NCBI GenBank assembly: GCA_963920705.1
Contig: OY987227.1
Location: 2,737,526-2,801,525, forward strand
Origin: Odiellus spinosus
Taxonomy: Eukaryota > Arthropoda > Arachnida > Opiliones > Phalangiidae
Direction of reading: 5' to 3'
DNA: 64,000 bases
Notes under the pieces: generated by a model
Databases searched by the model: none
What the model saw: the letters and a program-made list of their open reading frames with translations, nothing else
What the model was told of the DNA's origin: nothing
Translations under genes and position numbers: made by a program
In this document: piece after piece, positions 1-12,270 of the stretch
Numbering within the stretch: the stretch's first letter is position 1
How the letters are laid out: every line of letters begins with the position of its first letter

Positions 1-165
1 AATATGATTTCCAACAAAATAAGGTTCAGAAAATTTAAAATGCTATTTCACTATGTTCAAATTTTTGCGTTTTTTTTCTCAATTTTAAATGATTAAAATT
101 CTTTATCATAATGTAAGAAGCGCATCGGCTAACTTCCCCTATTTATTACGTTAAACTTTCCATAT

Positions 166-2811
166 GATATTGATATCTTCGCACTGACGGAAACATGGTT
201 TCATGATGATTACGGGGAATACTTAATAAATTATAACTTTGTAGGAACAGGACGCCCGATGGGTACAATGGGGGGAGGTGTGGGTTTCTACGTTAGAAAA
301 GACATACAATTCGAAATTATTCCAACACTCACTAGAAGGGAAGACGGCTTCGAAGCAATCGGGATAAAAATTGATAATTGCGTAGTAGGAGTAATTTACA
401 GGCCAGGAGGTAGTATCGGGGAATTCAGGGACAAACTTGATCCGTGGCTTCACGATCTGGGTCCACTAAACGCAAATAGAATTATTTTAGGCGACTTTAA
501 TATCGACCTAATGAAATCTAGTAGAGAATCAAAAATTCTTAACGATCTAACGCGAAGCATGGGATTAAATCAATTCGTAACGACATATACTAGAGTAACT
601 ACGACATCTAGATCCTTGATCGATCACTGTTATGCTAATACTGTGGTCACCGCGGATGTGATCCCTGATTGGGAGGTCACGGACCACTACCCTGTGCTAG
701 TAACACTCGATATCCCAGGGAGTTCAGAACATATTATTACCTCTCATAATACTTCAAAAAGGAATTTAGAAAAGTTTAGTCAATTTTTACAAATAGCCAG
801 ATGGGATGACATCTATACAAATGATAATTTAGATAATGTATTTAGGGACTTCTTGGGAAAATTAAATGAAGGCTATAAAAAATGTTGCCCGAAATTTGAC
901 TTAAAATTCAAAAGTAATGGCTCAAAAATTAGTCCTAACAATTGGATAAACGATGAGATCAAACAGGTAATAAAATCGAAGAATAAGCTCAAAAAACTAG
1001 CAAAATTAGTCCCGACGGAGGAAAACCAGTATAATTACAAAATATTCAGGAATAAATGCAACAATATAATAAGGAATGCCCGAAATTACTTCCTGCGAAC
1101 TCAACTTTTATCAAAAAATGGGGCTCGAGACACATGGAAGTTGGTTAATAACCTATTGGGCAAACCCGTAGCAAAAAGTTCCCCGGCTAAAATACCAATT
1201 GATCCCAAGGTTTTAAATACCTACTTTACTTCTCTTAACTCTATCGATGATGACTCGGATAATACCACGTTCGATTACGTTAAAACTAACAGGAACACAA
1301 TATTCCTCACCCCTGTCACGGAAACTGAAGTTCTGAGGACAATAAACAATCTTAAAGATGGTTCAGCCCCTGGAGCGGATGGGTTTTCGCCAAAAATTAT
1401 AAAGCTAGTTAAACTATTCTTAGTTAAACCTCTAACATATCTTATTAATTTATCTTTCAAAAAAGGCAAATACCCTAACATATTAAAAAAAGCTTTAATT
1501 ATCCCAATATTTAAAAAGGGGGACCCAAAAAATCCTCAAAACTATAGGCCAATTTCACTACTCTCAATTTTCGCGAAGATTTTCGACTCGTGCTTTTACT
1601 CTAGGTTACTCAACTTCCTAGATAAATACAATGTTATTTCCTCAAATCAATTTGGTTTCCGTCGCAACAGTGGGGTAGACTACGCAATCTCTAGAGTTTA
1701 CAAGAAAATACTAGACGGAATGGACCGGGGACAATTTGCGGTCGGGGTTTTTCTGGACCTCAAGAAAGCCTTTGATTATGTTAACCATAAAAGGTTGTTG
1801 AAAAAGCTATTTCTAGTAGGTATCAGAGGTGTGGCATATGACTGGCTAGAATCTTATTTAGCAAATAGGATAAGTCAGACCAAGGCCGATGGCCGTATCT
1901 CAGACTTGAACCAATATAAATGCGTGGTCCCTCAAGGGTCGATTCTGTCCCCGATATTATTTAATGTCTATATAAATGACATTCTATCGACCGTTGATGA
2001 TGATTCCCTAACACTCTATGCCGACGACAATGTCCTGGTAGATAGCGATAAAAATTACGAAAAGTTAATTGACAGAATTAATTATAAACTTATGAATGTT
2101 AACCAGTGGCTGAAAAATAACCTATTAGAACTGAACGTGGAAAAGACCGTATTTATGGTCTTCTCTAACGTAAATAAGGTTATTCCCACCGGCTTTGACA
2201 TGGTCATCAACAATACAATAATTAACAGAGTCAATGAATATAAATACTTGGGGCTTTGGTTTGACGAGAAACTTAATTGGGACTATCACATAGATAAGGT
2301 AGCAAAAAAGGTCTCATTTAACATCTATACAATAGCAAAAAATAGACAAATTTTCACTGATAACCTGTGCCTCCAATTATACTATGCTTTAGTTTACCCA
2401 CACTTAACATATGGCATACAAGTCTGGGGAAATACCTCCATGCAAAATCTAAACAGAATCTTCCTACTACAAAAAAGAATAATCCGCATTCTGTATCGAA
2501 AACCATTTCTGGAACACGCCAAACCTCTTTTTAACCAATCGGGCGTCCTAAATATTTTTCAACTATATAAATACTGTACTGTAAACTTCATATTCAAATC
2601 TATAACTGAAGGTATCTCTAATGTGTTTCAATTCGCACCCCTAAGCAGATACAATCTGCGCAATAAACCCCTTTTAAAACTACCGGCTGCTAATACGATA
2701 AAAAAAATCAATTCACTGTTCTACTCGGGTGTTAAACTATTTAATAATTTTAATATAAAAATATCACAAATGCCAAGGAATTTAAGTCAAAAGCTAAATT
2801 ATCCCCATTGA
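166..2811 (+). CDS. LINE-A ORF2: endonuclease-reverse transcriptase, nearly intact
   Basis: The protein would nick target DNA and reverse-transcribe the element RNA (target-primed reverse transcription). The first ATG in the open frame is at 259, giving 850 codons, but homology continues upstream in the same frame to about 166 (FALTETWFHDD, an AP-endonuclease-like motif). Further upstream, the expected N-terminal stretch (YHNVRSAS, from about 89) lies in another frame, so a single frameshift at about 145-165 separates it from the rest. The EEP endonuclease shows GDFNIDL near residue 77 of the 850 and a VTDHYPV motif near residue 140. The RT shows APGADGF, NYRPISLLS, QFGFR, DLKKAFD, VPQGSILSP and YADDN (about 2,010-2,030). 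The C-terminal region has the YGIQVWG and LLQKRIIR blocks common in this group. No RNase H domain is seen. Apart from the N-terminal shift the frame is fully open to 2,811. Confidence 0.9.
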   Translation, partial: DIDIFALTETWFHDDYGEYLINYNFVGTGRPMGTMGGGVGFYVRKDIQFEIIPTLTRREDGFEAIGIKIDNCVVGVIYRPGGSIGEFRDKLDPWLHDLGPLNANRIILGDFNIDLMKSSRESKILNDLTRSMGLNQFVTTYTRVTTTSRSLIDHCYANTVVTADVIPDWEVTDHYPVLVTLDIPGSSEHIITSHNTSKRNLEKFSQFLQIARWDDIYTNDNLDNVFRDFLGKLNEGYKKCCPKFDLKFKSNGSKISPNNWINDEIKQVIKSKNKLKKLAKLVPTEENQYNYKIFRNKCNNIIRNARNYFLRTQLLSKNGARDTWKLVNNLLGKPVAKSSPAKIPIDPKVLNTYFTSLNSIDDDSDNTTFDYVKTNRNTIFLTPVTETEVLRTINNLKDGSAPGADGFSPKIIKLVKLFLVKPLTYLINLSFKKGKYPNILKKALIIPIFKKGDPKNPQNYRPISLLSIFAKIFDSCFYSRLLNFLDKYNVISSNQFGFRRNSGVDYAISRVYKKILDGMDRGQFAVGVFLDLKKAFDYVNHKRLLKKLFLVGIRGVAYDWLESYLANRISQTKADGRISDLNQYKCVVPQGSILSPILFNVYINDILSTVDDDSLTLYADDNVLVDSDKNYEKLIDRINYKLMNVNQWLKNNLLELNVEKTVFMVFSNVNKVIPTGFDMVINNTIINRVNEYKYLGLWFDEKLNWDYHIDKVAKKVSFNIYTIAKNRQIFTDNLCLQLYYALVYPHLTYGIQVWGNTSMQNLNRIFLLQKRIIRILYRKPFLEHAKPLFNQSGVLNIFQLYKYCTVNFIFKSITEGISNVFQFAPLSRYNLRNKPLLKLPAANTIKKINSLFYSGVKLFNNFNIKISQMPRNLSQKLNYPH

Positions 2812-2979
2812 TTTTGTTATGAACTCCTTTCTTCTACTCAAAAATGATAGATACTCAAAATAGTCTAACTATAAAAGTTTACTTGTATTTTTAGGAAAAC
2901 AAACGTGTCTCAAAAATTGCAATATCAGTACTTATTTTAGAATATATTAGATTGTCTCTCCGAATCATTCCAGAGTAAA

Positions 2980-3008
2980 GGGCCTATAAGTCTGATCAGA
3001 CTTGGCCC
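2980..3008 (+). other. LINE-A 3' UTR hairpin, candidate RT recognition element
   Basis: AAGTCTGATCAGACTT (2,988-3,003) is a perfect palindrome. It sits inside a second stem, GGGCC (2,980-2,984) pairing with GGCCC (3,004-3,008), with a three-base TAT bulge on the 5' side. The hairpin lies about 60 bases before the tail. Some LINEs (for example UnaL2 and related stringent types) use a 3' stem-loop for recognition by their own RT; that role here is an inference. Confidence 0.7.
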
Positions 3009-3070
3009 AAAAACTGTAAATATGTAATTTCTAAAAGTACCAAATAAATAAACTAAACTAAACTAAACTA

Positions 3071-6000
3071 GCCTTTAACGATAAGTCGCCAGCTCAGTTT
3101 TAGTTCCAAATAAATAAATTAATTTTTTCGGTAAGGTACACTAGGCTCTTGGGCTTCCCTTTAGAACAATTTTTTCGATATTTTTGATGGGGCTTAGAAT
3201 TTGCACCACGCTGCTTTTATAGCTTAGACGGTTCTCTTTAAGAATTTAACCACTATTCAGTCCTAGCCTTTAACGATAAGTCGCCAGCTCAGTTTTAGTT
3301 CCAAATGAAGAAATTAATTTTTTCGGTAAGGTACACTAGGCTCTGGGGCTTCCCTTTAATCAATTTTTTTCGATCTTTTTGATGGGGCTTAGAATTTGCA
3401 CCACACTGCTTTTATAGCTTAGACGGTTCTCTTTAAGAATTTAAAAACTATTCAATCCTAGCCTTTAACGATAAGTCGCCAGCTCAGTTTTATTTCCAAA
3501 TAAATAAATTATTTTTTTCGGTAAGGTACACTAGGCTCTTGGGCTTCCCTTTAGATAAATTTTCTCGATCTTTTTGATGGGGCTTAGAATTTGCACAATG
3601 CTTATTTTGTAGCTTAGACGGTTCTCTTTAAGAATTTAGCCACGATTCAATCCTAGTCTTTAACTATAAGTCGCCAGCTCAGTTTTAGTTCCAAATGAAG
3701 AAATTAATTTTTTCGGTAAGGTACACTAGGCTCTTGGGCTTCACTTTAGATCAATTTTTTGATATTTTTGATGGGGCTGAGAATTTGCACCACGCTGCTT
3801 TTATAGCTTAGACGGTTCTCTTTAAGAATTTAACCACTATTCATTCCTATCCTCTTACGATAAGTCGCCAGCTCAGTTTTAGTTCCAAATAAATAAATTT
3901 TTTCGTTAAGGTACACTAGGCTTCCCTTTAGATCAAATTTTTCGATCTTTTTGATTGGGCTTAGAATTTGCACCACTCTGATTTTATAGCTTAGACGGTT
4001 TTCTTTATGAATTTAGCCACTATTCAATACTAGCCTCTAACGATAAGTCGCCAGCTCAGTTTTATTTCCAAATAAATAAATTAATTTTTTCGGTAAGGTA
4101 AACTAGGCTCTTGGGCTTCCCTTTAGAACAATTTTTTCGATCTTTCTAATGGGGCTTAGAATTTGCACAATGCTTATTTTGTAGCTTAGACGGTTCTCTT
4201 TAAGAATTTACCCACAATTCAATCCTAGTCTTTATCTATTAAGTCGCCAGCTCAGTTTTATTTCCAAATGAAGAAATTATTTTTTCGGTAAGGTACACTA
4301 GGCTCTTGGGCTTCCCTTTAGATCAATTTTTTCGATATTTTTGATGGGGCTTAGAATTTGCACCACGCTGCTTTTATAGATTAGACGGTTCTCTTTAAGA
4401 ATTTAACCACTATTCAGTCCTAGCCTTTAACGATAAGTCGCCAGCTCAGTTTTAGTTCCAAATGAAGAATTTTTTTTTTTTCGGTAAGGTACACTAGGCT
4501 CTTGGGCTTCCCTTTAGATCAATTTTTTCGATCTTTTTGATGGGGCTTAGAATTTGCACCACGCTGCTTTTCTAGCTTAGACGGTTCTCTTTAAGAATTT
4601 AACCACTATTCAATCCTAGCCCTTAACGTTAAGTCGCCAGCTCAGTTTTAGTTCCAAATAAAGAATTTTTTTTTCGGTAAGGTACACTAGGCTATTGGGC
4701 TTCCCTTTAGATCAATTTTTTCGATCTTTTTGATGGGGCTTAGAATTTGCACCACGCTGCTTTTATAGCTTAGACGGTTCTCTTTAAGAATTTAACCACT
4801 ATTCAATCCTAGCCTTTAACGATAAGTCGCCAGCTCAGTTTTAGTTCCAAATGAAGAAATTAATTTTTTTCGGTAAGGTACACTAGGCTCTTGGGCTTCC
4901 CTTTAGATCAATTTTTTCCATCTTTTTGATGGGGCTTAGAATTTGCAAAATGCTTATTTTGTAGCTTAGATGGTTCTCTTTAAGAATTTAGCCATGATTC
5001 AATTCTAGTCTTTAACTATAAGTCGCCAGCTCAGTTTTAGTTCCAAATAAATAAATTAATTTTTTCGGTATGGTACACTAGGCTCTTGGGCTTCCCTTTA
5101 GATTAATTTTTTCGATCTTTTTGATGGGGCTTAGAATTTGCACCACGCTGATTTTATAGCTTAGACGGTTCTCTTGAAGAATTTAGCCACTATTCAATCC
5201 TAGCCTTTAACAAAAGTCGCCAGCTCAGTTTTAGTTCCAAATGAAGAAATTCATTTTTTCGGTAAGGTACACTGGGCTCTTAAGCTTCCCTTTGGATCAA
5301 TTTTTTCTATCTTTTTGATGGGGCTTAGAATTTTCACAATGCTTATATTGTAGCTTAGACGGTTTTCTTCAAGAATTTAACCACTATTCAATCCTAGCCT
5401 TTAACGATAAGTCGCCAGCTCAGTTTTAGTTCCAAATAAATAAATTAATTTTTTCGGTATGGTACACTAGGCTCTTGGGCTTCCCTTTAGATCAATTTTT
5501 TCGATCTTTTTGATGGGGCTTAGAATTTGCACCACGCTGATTTTATAGCTTAGACGGTTCTCTTTAAGAATTTAGCCACTATTCAATCCTAGCCTTTAAC
5601 AAAAGTCGCCAGCTCAGTTTTAGTTCCAAATGAAGAAATTAATTTTTTCGGTAAGGTACACTAGACTCTTGGGCTTCCCTTAAGATCAATTTTTTCCATC
5701 TTTTTGATGGGGCTTAGAATTTGCAAAATGCTTATTTTGTAGCTTAGATGGTTCTCTTTAAGAATTTAGCCATGATTCAATTCTAGTCTTTAACTATAAG
5801 TTGCCAGCTCAGTTTTAGTTCCAAATGAAGCAATTAATTTTTTCGGTAAGGTACACTAGGCTCTTGGGCTTCAATTTTTGATCTTTTTGATGGGGCTTAG
5901 AATTTGCACCACGCTGCTTTTATAGCTTAGACAGTTCTCTTTAAGAATTTAACCACTATTCAATCCTAGCCTTTAACGATAAGTCGCCAGCTCAGTTTTA

Positions 6001-9000
6001 GTTCCAAATAAATAAATTAATTTTTTCGGTAAGGTACACTGGGCTCTTATGCTTCCCTTTAGATCAATTTTTTCGATCTTTTTGAAGGGGCTTAGAATTT
6101 ACACAATGCTTATATTGTAGCTTAGACAGTTTTCTTTAAGAATTTAGCCACTATTCAATCCTAGCCTTTAACGATAAGTCGCCAGCTCAGTTTTAGTTCC
6201 AAATGAAAAAATTAATTTTTCGGTAAGGTACACTAGGCTCTGGGGCTTCCCTTTAGATCAATTTTTTCGATATTTTTGATGGGGTTTAGAATTTGCACCA
6301 CGCTGCTTTTATAGCTTAGACGGTTCTCTTTAAGAATTTAACCACTATTCAATCCTAGCCTTTAACGATAAGTCGCCAGCTCAGTTTTAGTTCCAAATGA
6401 AGAAATTAATTTTTTCGGTAAGGTACACTAGGCTCTTGGGCTTCCCTTAAGATCAATTTTTTCCATCTTTTTGATGGGGCTTAGAATTTGCAAAATGCTT
6501 ATTTTGTAGCTTAGATGGTTCTCTTTAAGAATTTAGCCATGATTCAATTCTAGTCTTTAACTATAAGTCGCCAGCTCAGTTTTAGTTCCAAATGAAGCAA
6601 TTAATTTTTTCGGTAAGGTACACTAGGCTCTTGGGCTTCAATTTTTGATCTTTTTGATGGGCTTAGAATTTGCACCACGCTGCTTTTATAGCTTAGACGG
6701 TTCTCTTAAAGAATTTAACCACTATTCAATCCTAGCCTTTAACGATAAGTCGCCAGCTCAGTTTTAGTTCCAAATAAATAAATTAATTTTTTCGGTAAGG
6801 TACACTGGGCTCTTATGCTTCCCTTTAGATCAATTTTTTCGATCTTTTTGATGGGGCTTAGAATTTACACAATGCTTATATTGTAGCTTAGACAGTTTTC
6901 TTTAAGCATTTAGCCACTATTCAATCCTAGCCTTTAACGATAAGTCGCCAGCTCAGTTTTAGTTCCAAATAAATAAATTAATTTTTTCGGTATGGTACAC
7001 TAGGCTCTTGGGCTTCCCTTTAGATCAATTTTTTCGATCTTTTTGATGGGGCTTAGAATTTGCACCACGCTGATTTTATAGCTTAGACGGTTCTCTTGAA
7101 GAATTTAGCCACTATTCAATCCTAGCCTTTAACAAAAGTCGCCAGCTCAGTTTTAGTTCCAAATGAAGAAATTCATTTTTTCGGTAAGGTACACTGGGCT
7201 CTTAAGCTTCCCTTTGGATCAATTTTTTCTATCTTTTTGATGGGGCTTAGAATTTTCACAATGCTTATATTGTAGCTTAGACGGTTCTCTTCAAGAATTT
7301 AACCACTATTCAATCCTAGCCTTTAACGATAAGTCGCCAGCTCAGTTTTAGTTCCAAATAAATAAATTAATTTTTTCGGTATGGTACACTAGGCTCTTGG
7401 GCTTCCCTTTAGATCAATTTTTTCGATCTTTTTGATGGGGCTTAGAATTTGCACCACGCTGATTTTATAGCTTAGACGGTTCTCTTTAAGAATTTAGCCA
7501 CTATTCAATCCTAGCCTTTAACAAAAGTCGCCAGCTCAGTTTTAGTTCCAAATGAAGAAATTAATTTTTTCGGTAAGGTACACTAGACTCTTGGGCTTCC
7601 CTTAAGATCAATTTTTTCCATCTTTTTGATGGGGCTTAGAATTTGCAAAATGCTTATTTTGTAGCTTAGATGGTTCTCTTTAAGAATTTAGCCATGATTC
7701 AATTCTAGTCTTTAACTATAAGTTGCCAGCTCAGTTTTAGTTCCAAATGAAGCAATTAATTTTTTCGGTAAGGTACACTAGGCTCTTGGGCTTCAATTTT
7801 TGATCTTTTTGATGGGGCTTAGAATTTGCACCACGCTGCTTTTATAGCTTAGACAGTTCTCTTTAAGAATTTAACCACTATTCAATCCTAGCCTTTAACG
7901 ATAAGTCGCCAGCTCAGTTTTAGTTCCAAATAAATAAATTAATTTTTTCGGTAAGATACCCTAGGCTCTTGGGCTTCCCTTTAGATCAATTTTTTCGATA
8001 TTTTTATGGGGCTTAGAATTTGCACCACGCTGCTTTTATAGCTTAGACGGTTCTCTTTAAGAATTTAACCACTATTCAGTGCTAGCCTTTAACGATAAGT
8101 CGCCAGCTCAGTTTTAGTTCCAAATGAAGAAATTAATTTTTTCGGTAAGGTACACTAGGCTCTGGGGCTTCCCTTTAGATCAATTTTTTCGATCTTTTTG
8201 ATGGGGCTTAGAATTTGCACAATGCTTATTTAGTAGCTTACACGGTTCCCTTTAAGAATTTAGCCACGATCCAATCCTAGTCTTTAACTATAAGTCGCCA
8301 GCTCAGTTTTAGTTCCAAATAAATAAATTAATTATTTCGGTTGTGTACACTAGGCTCTTGGGCTTCCCTTTAGATCAATTTTTTCGATCTTTTTGATGGG
8401 GCTTAGAATTTGCACCACGCTGATTTTATAGCTTAGACGGTTCTCTTTAAGAATTTAGCCACTATTCAATCCTAGCCTTTAACAAAAGTCGCCAGCTAAG
8501 TTTTAGTTCCAAATGAAAAAATTAATTTTTCGGTAAGGTACACTAGGCTCTGGGACTTCCCTTTAGATCATTTTTTTCGATATTTTTGATGGGGTTTAGA
8601 ATTTGCACCACGCTAATTTTATAGCTTAGACGGTTCTCTTTAAGAATTTAGCCACTATTCAATCCTAGCCTCTAACGATAAGTCGCCAGCTCAGTTTTAT
8701 TTCCAAATAAATAAATTAATTTTTTCGGTAAGGTACACTAGGCTCTTGGGCTTCCCTTTAGAACAATTTTTTCGATCTTTTTAATGGAGCTTAGAATTTG
8801 CACAATGCTTATTTAGTAGCTTACACGGTTCCCTTTAAGAATTTAGCCACGATCCAATCCTAGTCTTTAACTATAAGTCGCCAGCTCAGTTTTAGTTCCA
8901 AATAAATAAATTAATTATTTCGGTTGTGTACACTAGGCTCTTGGGCTTCCCTTTAGATCAATTTTTTCGATATTTTTGATGGGGCTTAGAATTTGCACCA

Positions 9001-12000
9001 CGCTGCTTTTATAGCTTAGACGGTTCTCTTTAAGAATTTAACCACTATTCAATCCTAGCCTTTAACGATAAGTCGCCAGCTCAGTTTTAGTTCCAAATGA
9101 AGAAATTAATTTTTTCGGTAAGGTACACTAGGCTCTTGGGCTTCCCTTTAGATCAATTTTTTCCATCTTTTTGATGGGGCTTAGAATTTGCAAAATGCTT
9201 ATTTTGTAGCTTAGATGGTTGTCTTTAAGAATTTAGCCATGATTCAATTCTAGTCTTTAACTATAAGTCGCCAGCTCAGTTTAAGTTCCAAATGAAGAAA
9301 TTATTTTTTCGGTAAGGTACACTAGGCTCTTGGGCTTCCCTTTAGATCAATTTTTTCGATATTTTTGATGGGGCTTAGAATTTGCACCACGCTGCTTTTA
9401 TAGCTTAAACGGTTCTCTTTAAGAATTTAACCACTATTCAGTCCTAGCCTTTAACGATAAGTCGCCAGCTCAGTTTTAGTTCCAAATGAAGAAATTAATT
9501 TTTTCGGTAAGGTACACTAGGCTCTGGGGCTTCCCTTTAATCAATTTTTTCGATCTTTTTGATGGGGCTTAGAATTTGCACGATGCTTATTTAGTAGCTT
9601 AGACGGTTCTCTTGAAGAATTTAGCCACGATCCAATCCTAGTCTTTAACTATAAGTCGCCAGCTCAGTTTTAGTTCCAAATAAATAAATTAATTATTTCG
9701 GTAGTGTACACTAGGCTCTTGCGCTTCCCTTTAGATCAATTTCTTCGATATTTTTGATGGGGCTTAGAATTTGCACGACGCTGATTTTATAGCTTAGACG
9801 GTTTTCTTGAAGAATTTAGCCACTACTCAATCCTAGCCTCTAACGATAAGTCGCCAGCTCAGTTTTATTTCCAAATAAATAAATAAATTTTTTCGGTAAG
9901 GTACACTAGGCTCTTGGGCTTCCCTTTAGAACAATTTTTTCGATCTTTTTAATGGAGCTTAGAATTTGCACAATGCTTATTTTGTAGCTTAGACGGTTCT
10001 CTTTAAGAATTTAACCACTATTCAGTCCTAGCCTTTAACGATAAGTCGCCAGCTCAATTTTAGTTCCAAATGAAGAAATTATTTTTTCGGTAAGGTACAC
10101 TAGGCTCTTGGGCTTCCCTTTAGATCAATTTTTTCGATATTTTTGATGGGGCTTAGAATTTGCACCACGCTGCTTTTATAGCTTAGACGGTTCTCTTTAA
10201 AAATTTAACCACTATTCAGTCCTAGCCTTTAACGATAAGTCGCCAGCTCAGTTTTAGTTCCAAATGAAGAAATTTTTTTTTCGGTAAGGTACACTAGGCT
10301 CTTGGGCTTCCCTTTAGATCAATTTTTTCGATCTTTTTGATGGGGCTTAGAATTTACACCACGCTGCTTTTATAGCTTAGACGGTTCTCTTTAAGAATTT
10401 AACCACTATTCAATCCTAGCCTTTAACGTTAAGTTGCCAGCTCAGTTTTAGTTCCAAATGAAGAAATTAATTTTTTCGGTAAGGTACACTAGGCTCTGGG
10501 GCTTCCCTTTAGATCAATTTTTTCGATCTTTTTGATGGGGCTTAGAATTTGCACCACGCTGCTTTTATAGCTTAGACGGTTCTCTTTAAAAATTTAACCA
10601 CTATTCAGTCCTAGCCTTTAACGATAAGTCGCCAGCTCAGTTTTAGTTCCAAATGAAGAAATTTTTTTTTCGGTAAGGTACACTAGGCTCTTGGGCTTCC
10701 CTTTAGATCAATTTTTTCGATCTTTTTGATGGGGCTTAGAATTTACACCACGCTGCTTTTATAGCTTAGACGGTTCTCTTTAAGAATTTAACCACTATTC
10801 AATCCTAGCCTTTAACGTTAAGTTGCCAGCTCAGTTTTAGTTCCAAATGAAGAAATTAATTTTTTCGGTAAGGTACACTAGGCTCTGGGGCTTCCCTTTA
10901 GATCAATTTTTTCGATCTTTTTGATGGGGCTTAGAATTTGCACCACGCTGCTTTTATAGCTTAGACGGTTCTCTTTAAAAATTTAACCACTATTCAGTCC
11001 TAGCCTTTAACGATAAGTCGCCAGCTCAGTTTTAGTTCCAAATGAAGAAATTTTTTTTTCGGTAAGGTACACTAGGCTCTTGGGCTTCCCTTTAGATCAA
11101 TTTTTTCGATCTTTTTGATGGGGCTTAGAATTTACACCACGCTGCTTTTATAGCTTAGACGGTTCTCTTTAAGAATTTAACCACTATTCAATCCTAGCCT
11201 TTAACGTTAAGTTGCCAGCTCAGTTTTAGTTCCAAATGAAGAAATTAATTTTTTTCGGTAAGGTACACTAGGCTCTGGGGCTTCCCTTTAGATCAATTTT
11301 TTCGATCTTTTTGATGGGGCTTAGAATTTGCACCACGCTGCTTTTATAGCTTAGACCGTTCTCTTTAAGAATTTAGCCACGATTCAATCCTAGTCTTTAA
11401 CTATAAGTCGCCAGCTCAGTTTTAGTTCCAAATGAAGAAATTCATTTTTTCGGTAAGGTACACTAGGCTCTTGGGCTTCCCTTTAGATCAATTTTTTCGA
11501 TCTTTTTGACTGGTCTTAGAATTTGCACCACGCTGATTTTATAGTTTAGACGGTTCTCTTTAAGAATTTAGCCACTTTTCAATACTAGCCTTTAACGATA
11601 AGTCGCCAGCTCAGTTTTAGTTCGAAATGAAAAAATTAATTTTTTCGGTAAGGTACACTAGGCTCTTGCGCTTCCCTTTAGATCAATTTTTTCGATATTT
11701 TTGATTGGCTTAGAATTTGCAACACGACGGTTCTCAATAAGAATTAGCCACTATTCAATCCTAGCCTTTAAAGATAAGTCGCCAGCTCAGTTTTAGTTCC
11801 AAATGAAGAAATTAATTTTTTCGTTAAGGTACACTAGGCTCTTGGGCTTCCCTTTAAATCAATTTTTTCGCTCTTTTTGATGTTGCTTAGAATTTGCACC
11901 AGGCTGATTTTATAGCTTAGACCGTTCTCTTTAAGAATTTAGCCACGATTCAACCCTTGCCTTTGACGATAAGTCGCCAGCTCAGTTTTAGTTCCAAATT

Positions 12001-12181
12001 AAAAAATTAATTTTTGAGCAAGGCGCGCTAAGCTCTTTAGTTTCCCTTTAAATCAACTTTTTCGCCCTTTTTGATGGGGCTTAGAATTTGCACAATGCTT
12101 ATTTTGTAGCTTAGATGGTTCTCTTTAAGAATTTAGCCACTAATCAATCCTAGTCTTAAACTATAAGTCGCCAGCTCAGTT
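3071..12181 (+). repeat. Satellite array block 1, ~195-bp monomer, type A
   Basis: Head-to-tail copies of an AT-rich monomer. The motif GTCGCCAGCTCAG recurs at 3,084, 3,280, 3,475, 3,670 and 3,864, giving steps of 194-196 bp, and about 46 copies fit in this block. The monomer carries a well-conserved core (AAGTCGCCAGCTCAG, then TTTTAGTTCCAAAT), then CGGTAAGGTACACTAGGCTC, GGGGCTTAGAATTTGCAC and TAGCTTAGACGGTTCTC. Higher-order copies are visible (see separate entry). The last one or two monomers before LINE-B (about 12,000-12,130) are more divergent and resemble type B. No gene is seen in the block. Confidence 0.97.
10210..11230 (+). repeat. Higher-order dimer of satellite, three near-identical copies
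   Basis: A two-monomer unit repeats at 390-bp spacing. The variant with a long T run after AAATGAAGAAAT, followed by a monomer with AATTTACACCACGC, starts at about 10,262, 10,652 and 11,042. The three copies are almost identical to each other but differ from neighbouring monomers, which indicates recent local amplification. Confidence 0.85.
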
Positions 12182-12234
12182 GAATTTGAATTGAATTGAA
12201 TTTATTTCGATTTTTAAGGAATTACAAAGGTGGC

Positions 12235-12270
12235 GCGGGGCTAAGTCACAAAGCGACTTGTAAGCCCCGC
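12235..12270 (-). other. LINE-B copy 1 3' UTR hairpin
   Basis: In the LINE sense strand the order is GCGGGGCT, bulge TAC, AAGTC, a 7-base loop, GACTT, AGCCCCGC. The outer 8-bp and inner 5-bp stems are perfect. The architecture (GC-rich outer stem, TAY bulge, AAGTC/GACTT upper stem) matches the hairpin of the different element LINE-A at 2,980-3,008. It is a candidate recognition site for the element's RT. Confidence 0.75.

Larger units (their letters stand above)
1..3070 (+). mobile_element. LINE-A, non-LTR retrotransposon (Jockey/CR1-like group), 3' portion
   Basis: This is a non-LTR retrotransposon running off the left edge of the window. It contains an endonuclease-reverse transcriptase ORF2, a 3' UTR of about 260 bp (2,812-3,070) with a terminal hairpin, and a short tandem tail (AAACT repeats, about 3,050-3,070), after which satellite begins immediately. 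No ORF1 is visible; it would lie left of the window. The 3' tail of 5-bp repeats instead of poly(A), and an ORF2 without RNase H, fit the Jockey/CR1-like group. The clade cannot be fixed by eye. The long open ORF2 suggests this copy is younger than the LINE-B copies. Confidence 0.9.

Noticed and set aside
3071-12181. Regular repeats as a CRISPR array
   Set aside because: The period is about 195 bp with no repeat-spacer structure. The whole unit repeats, which is a eukaryotic satellite.
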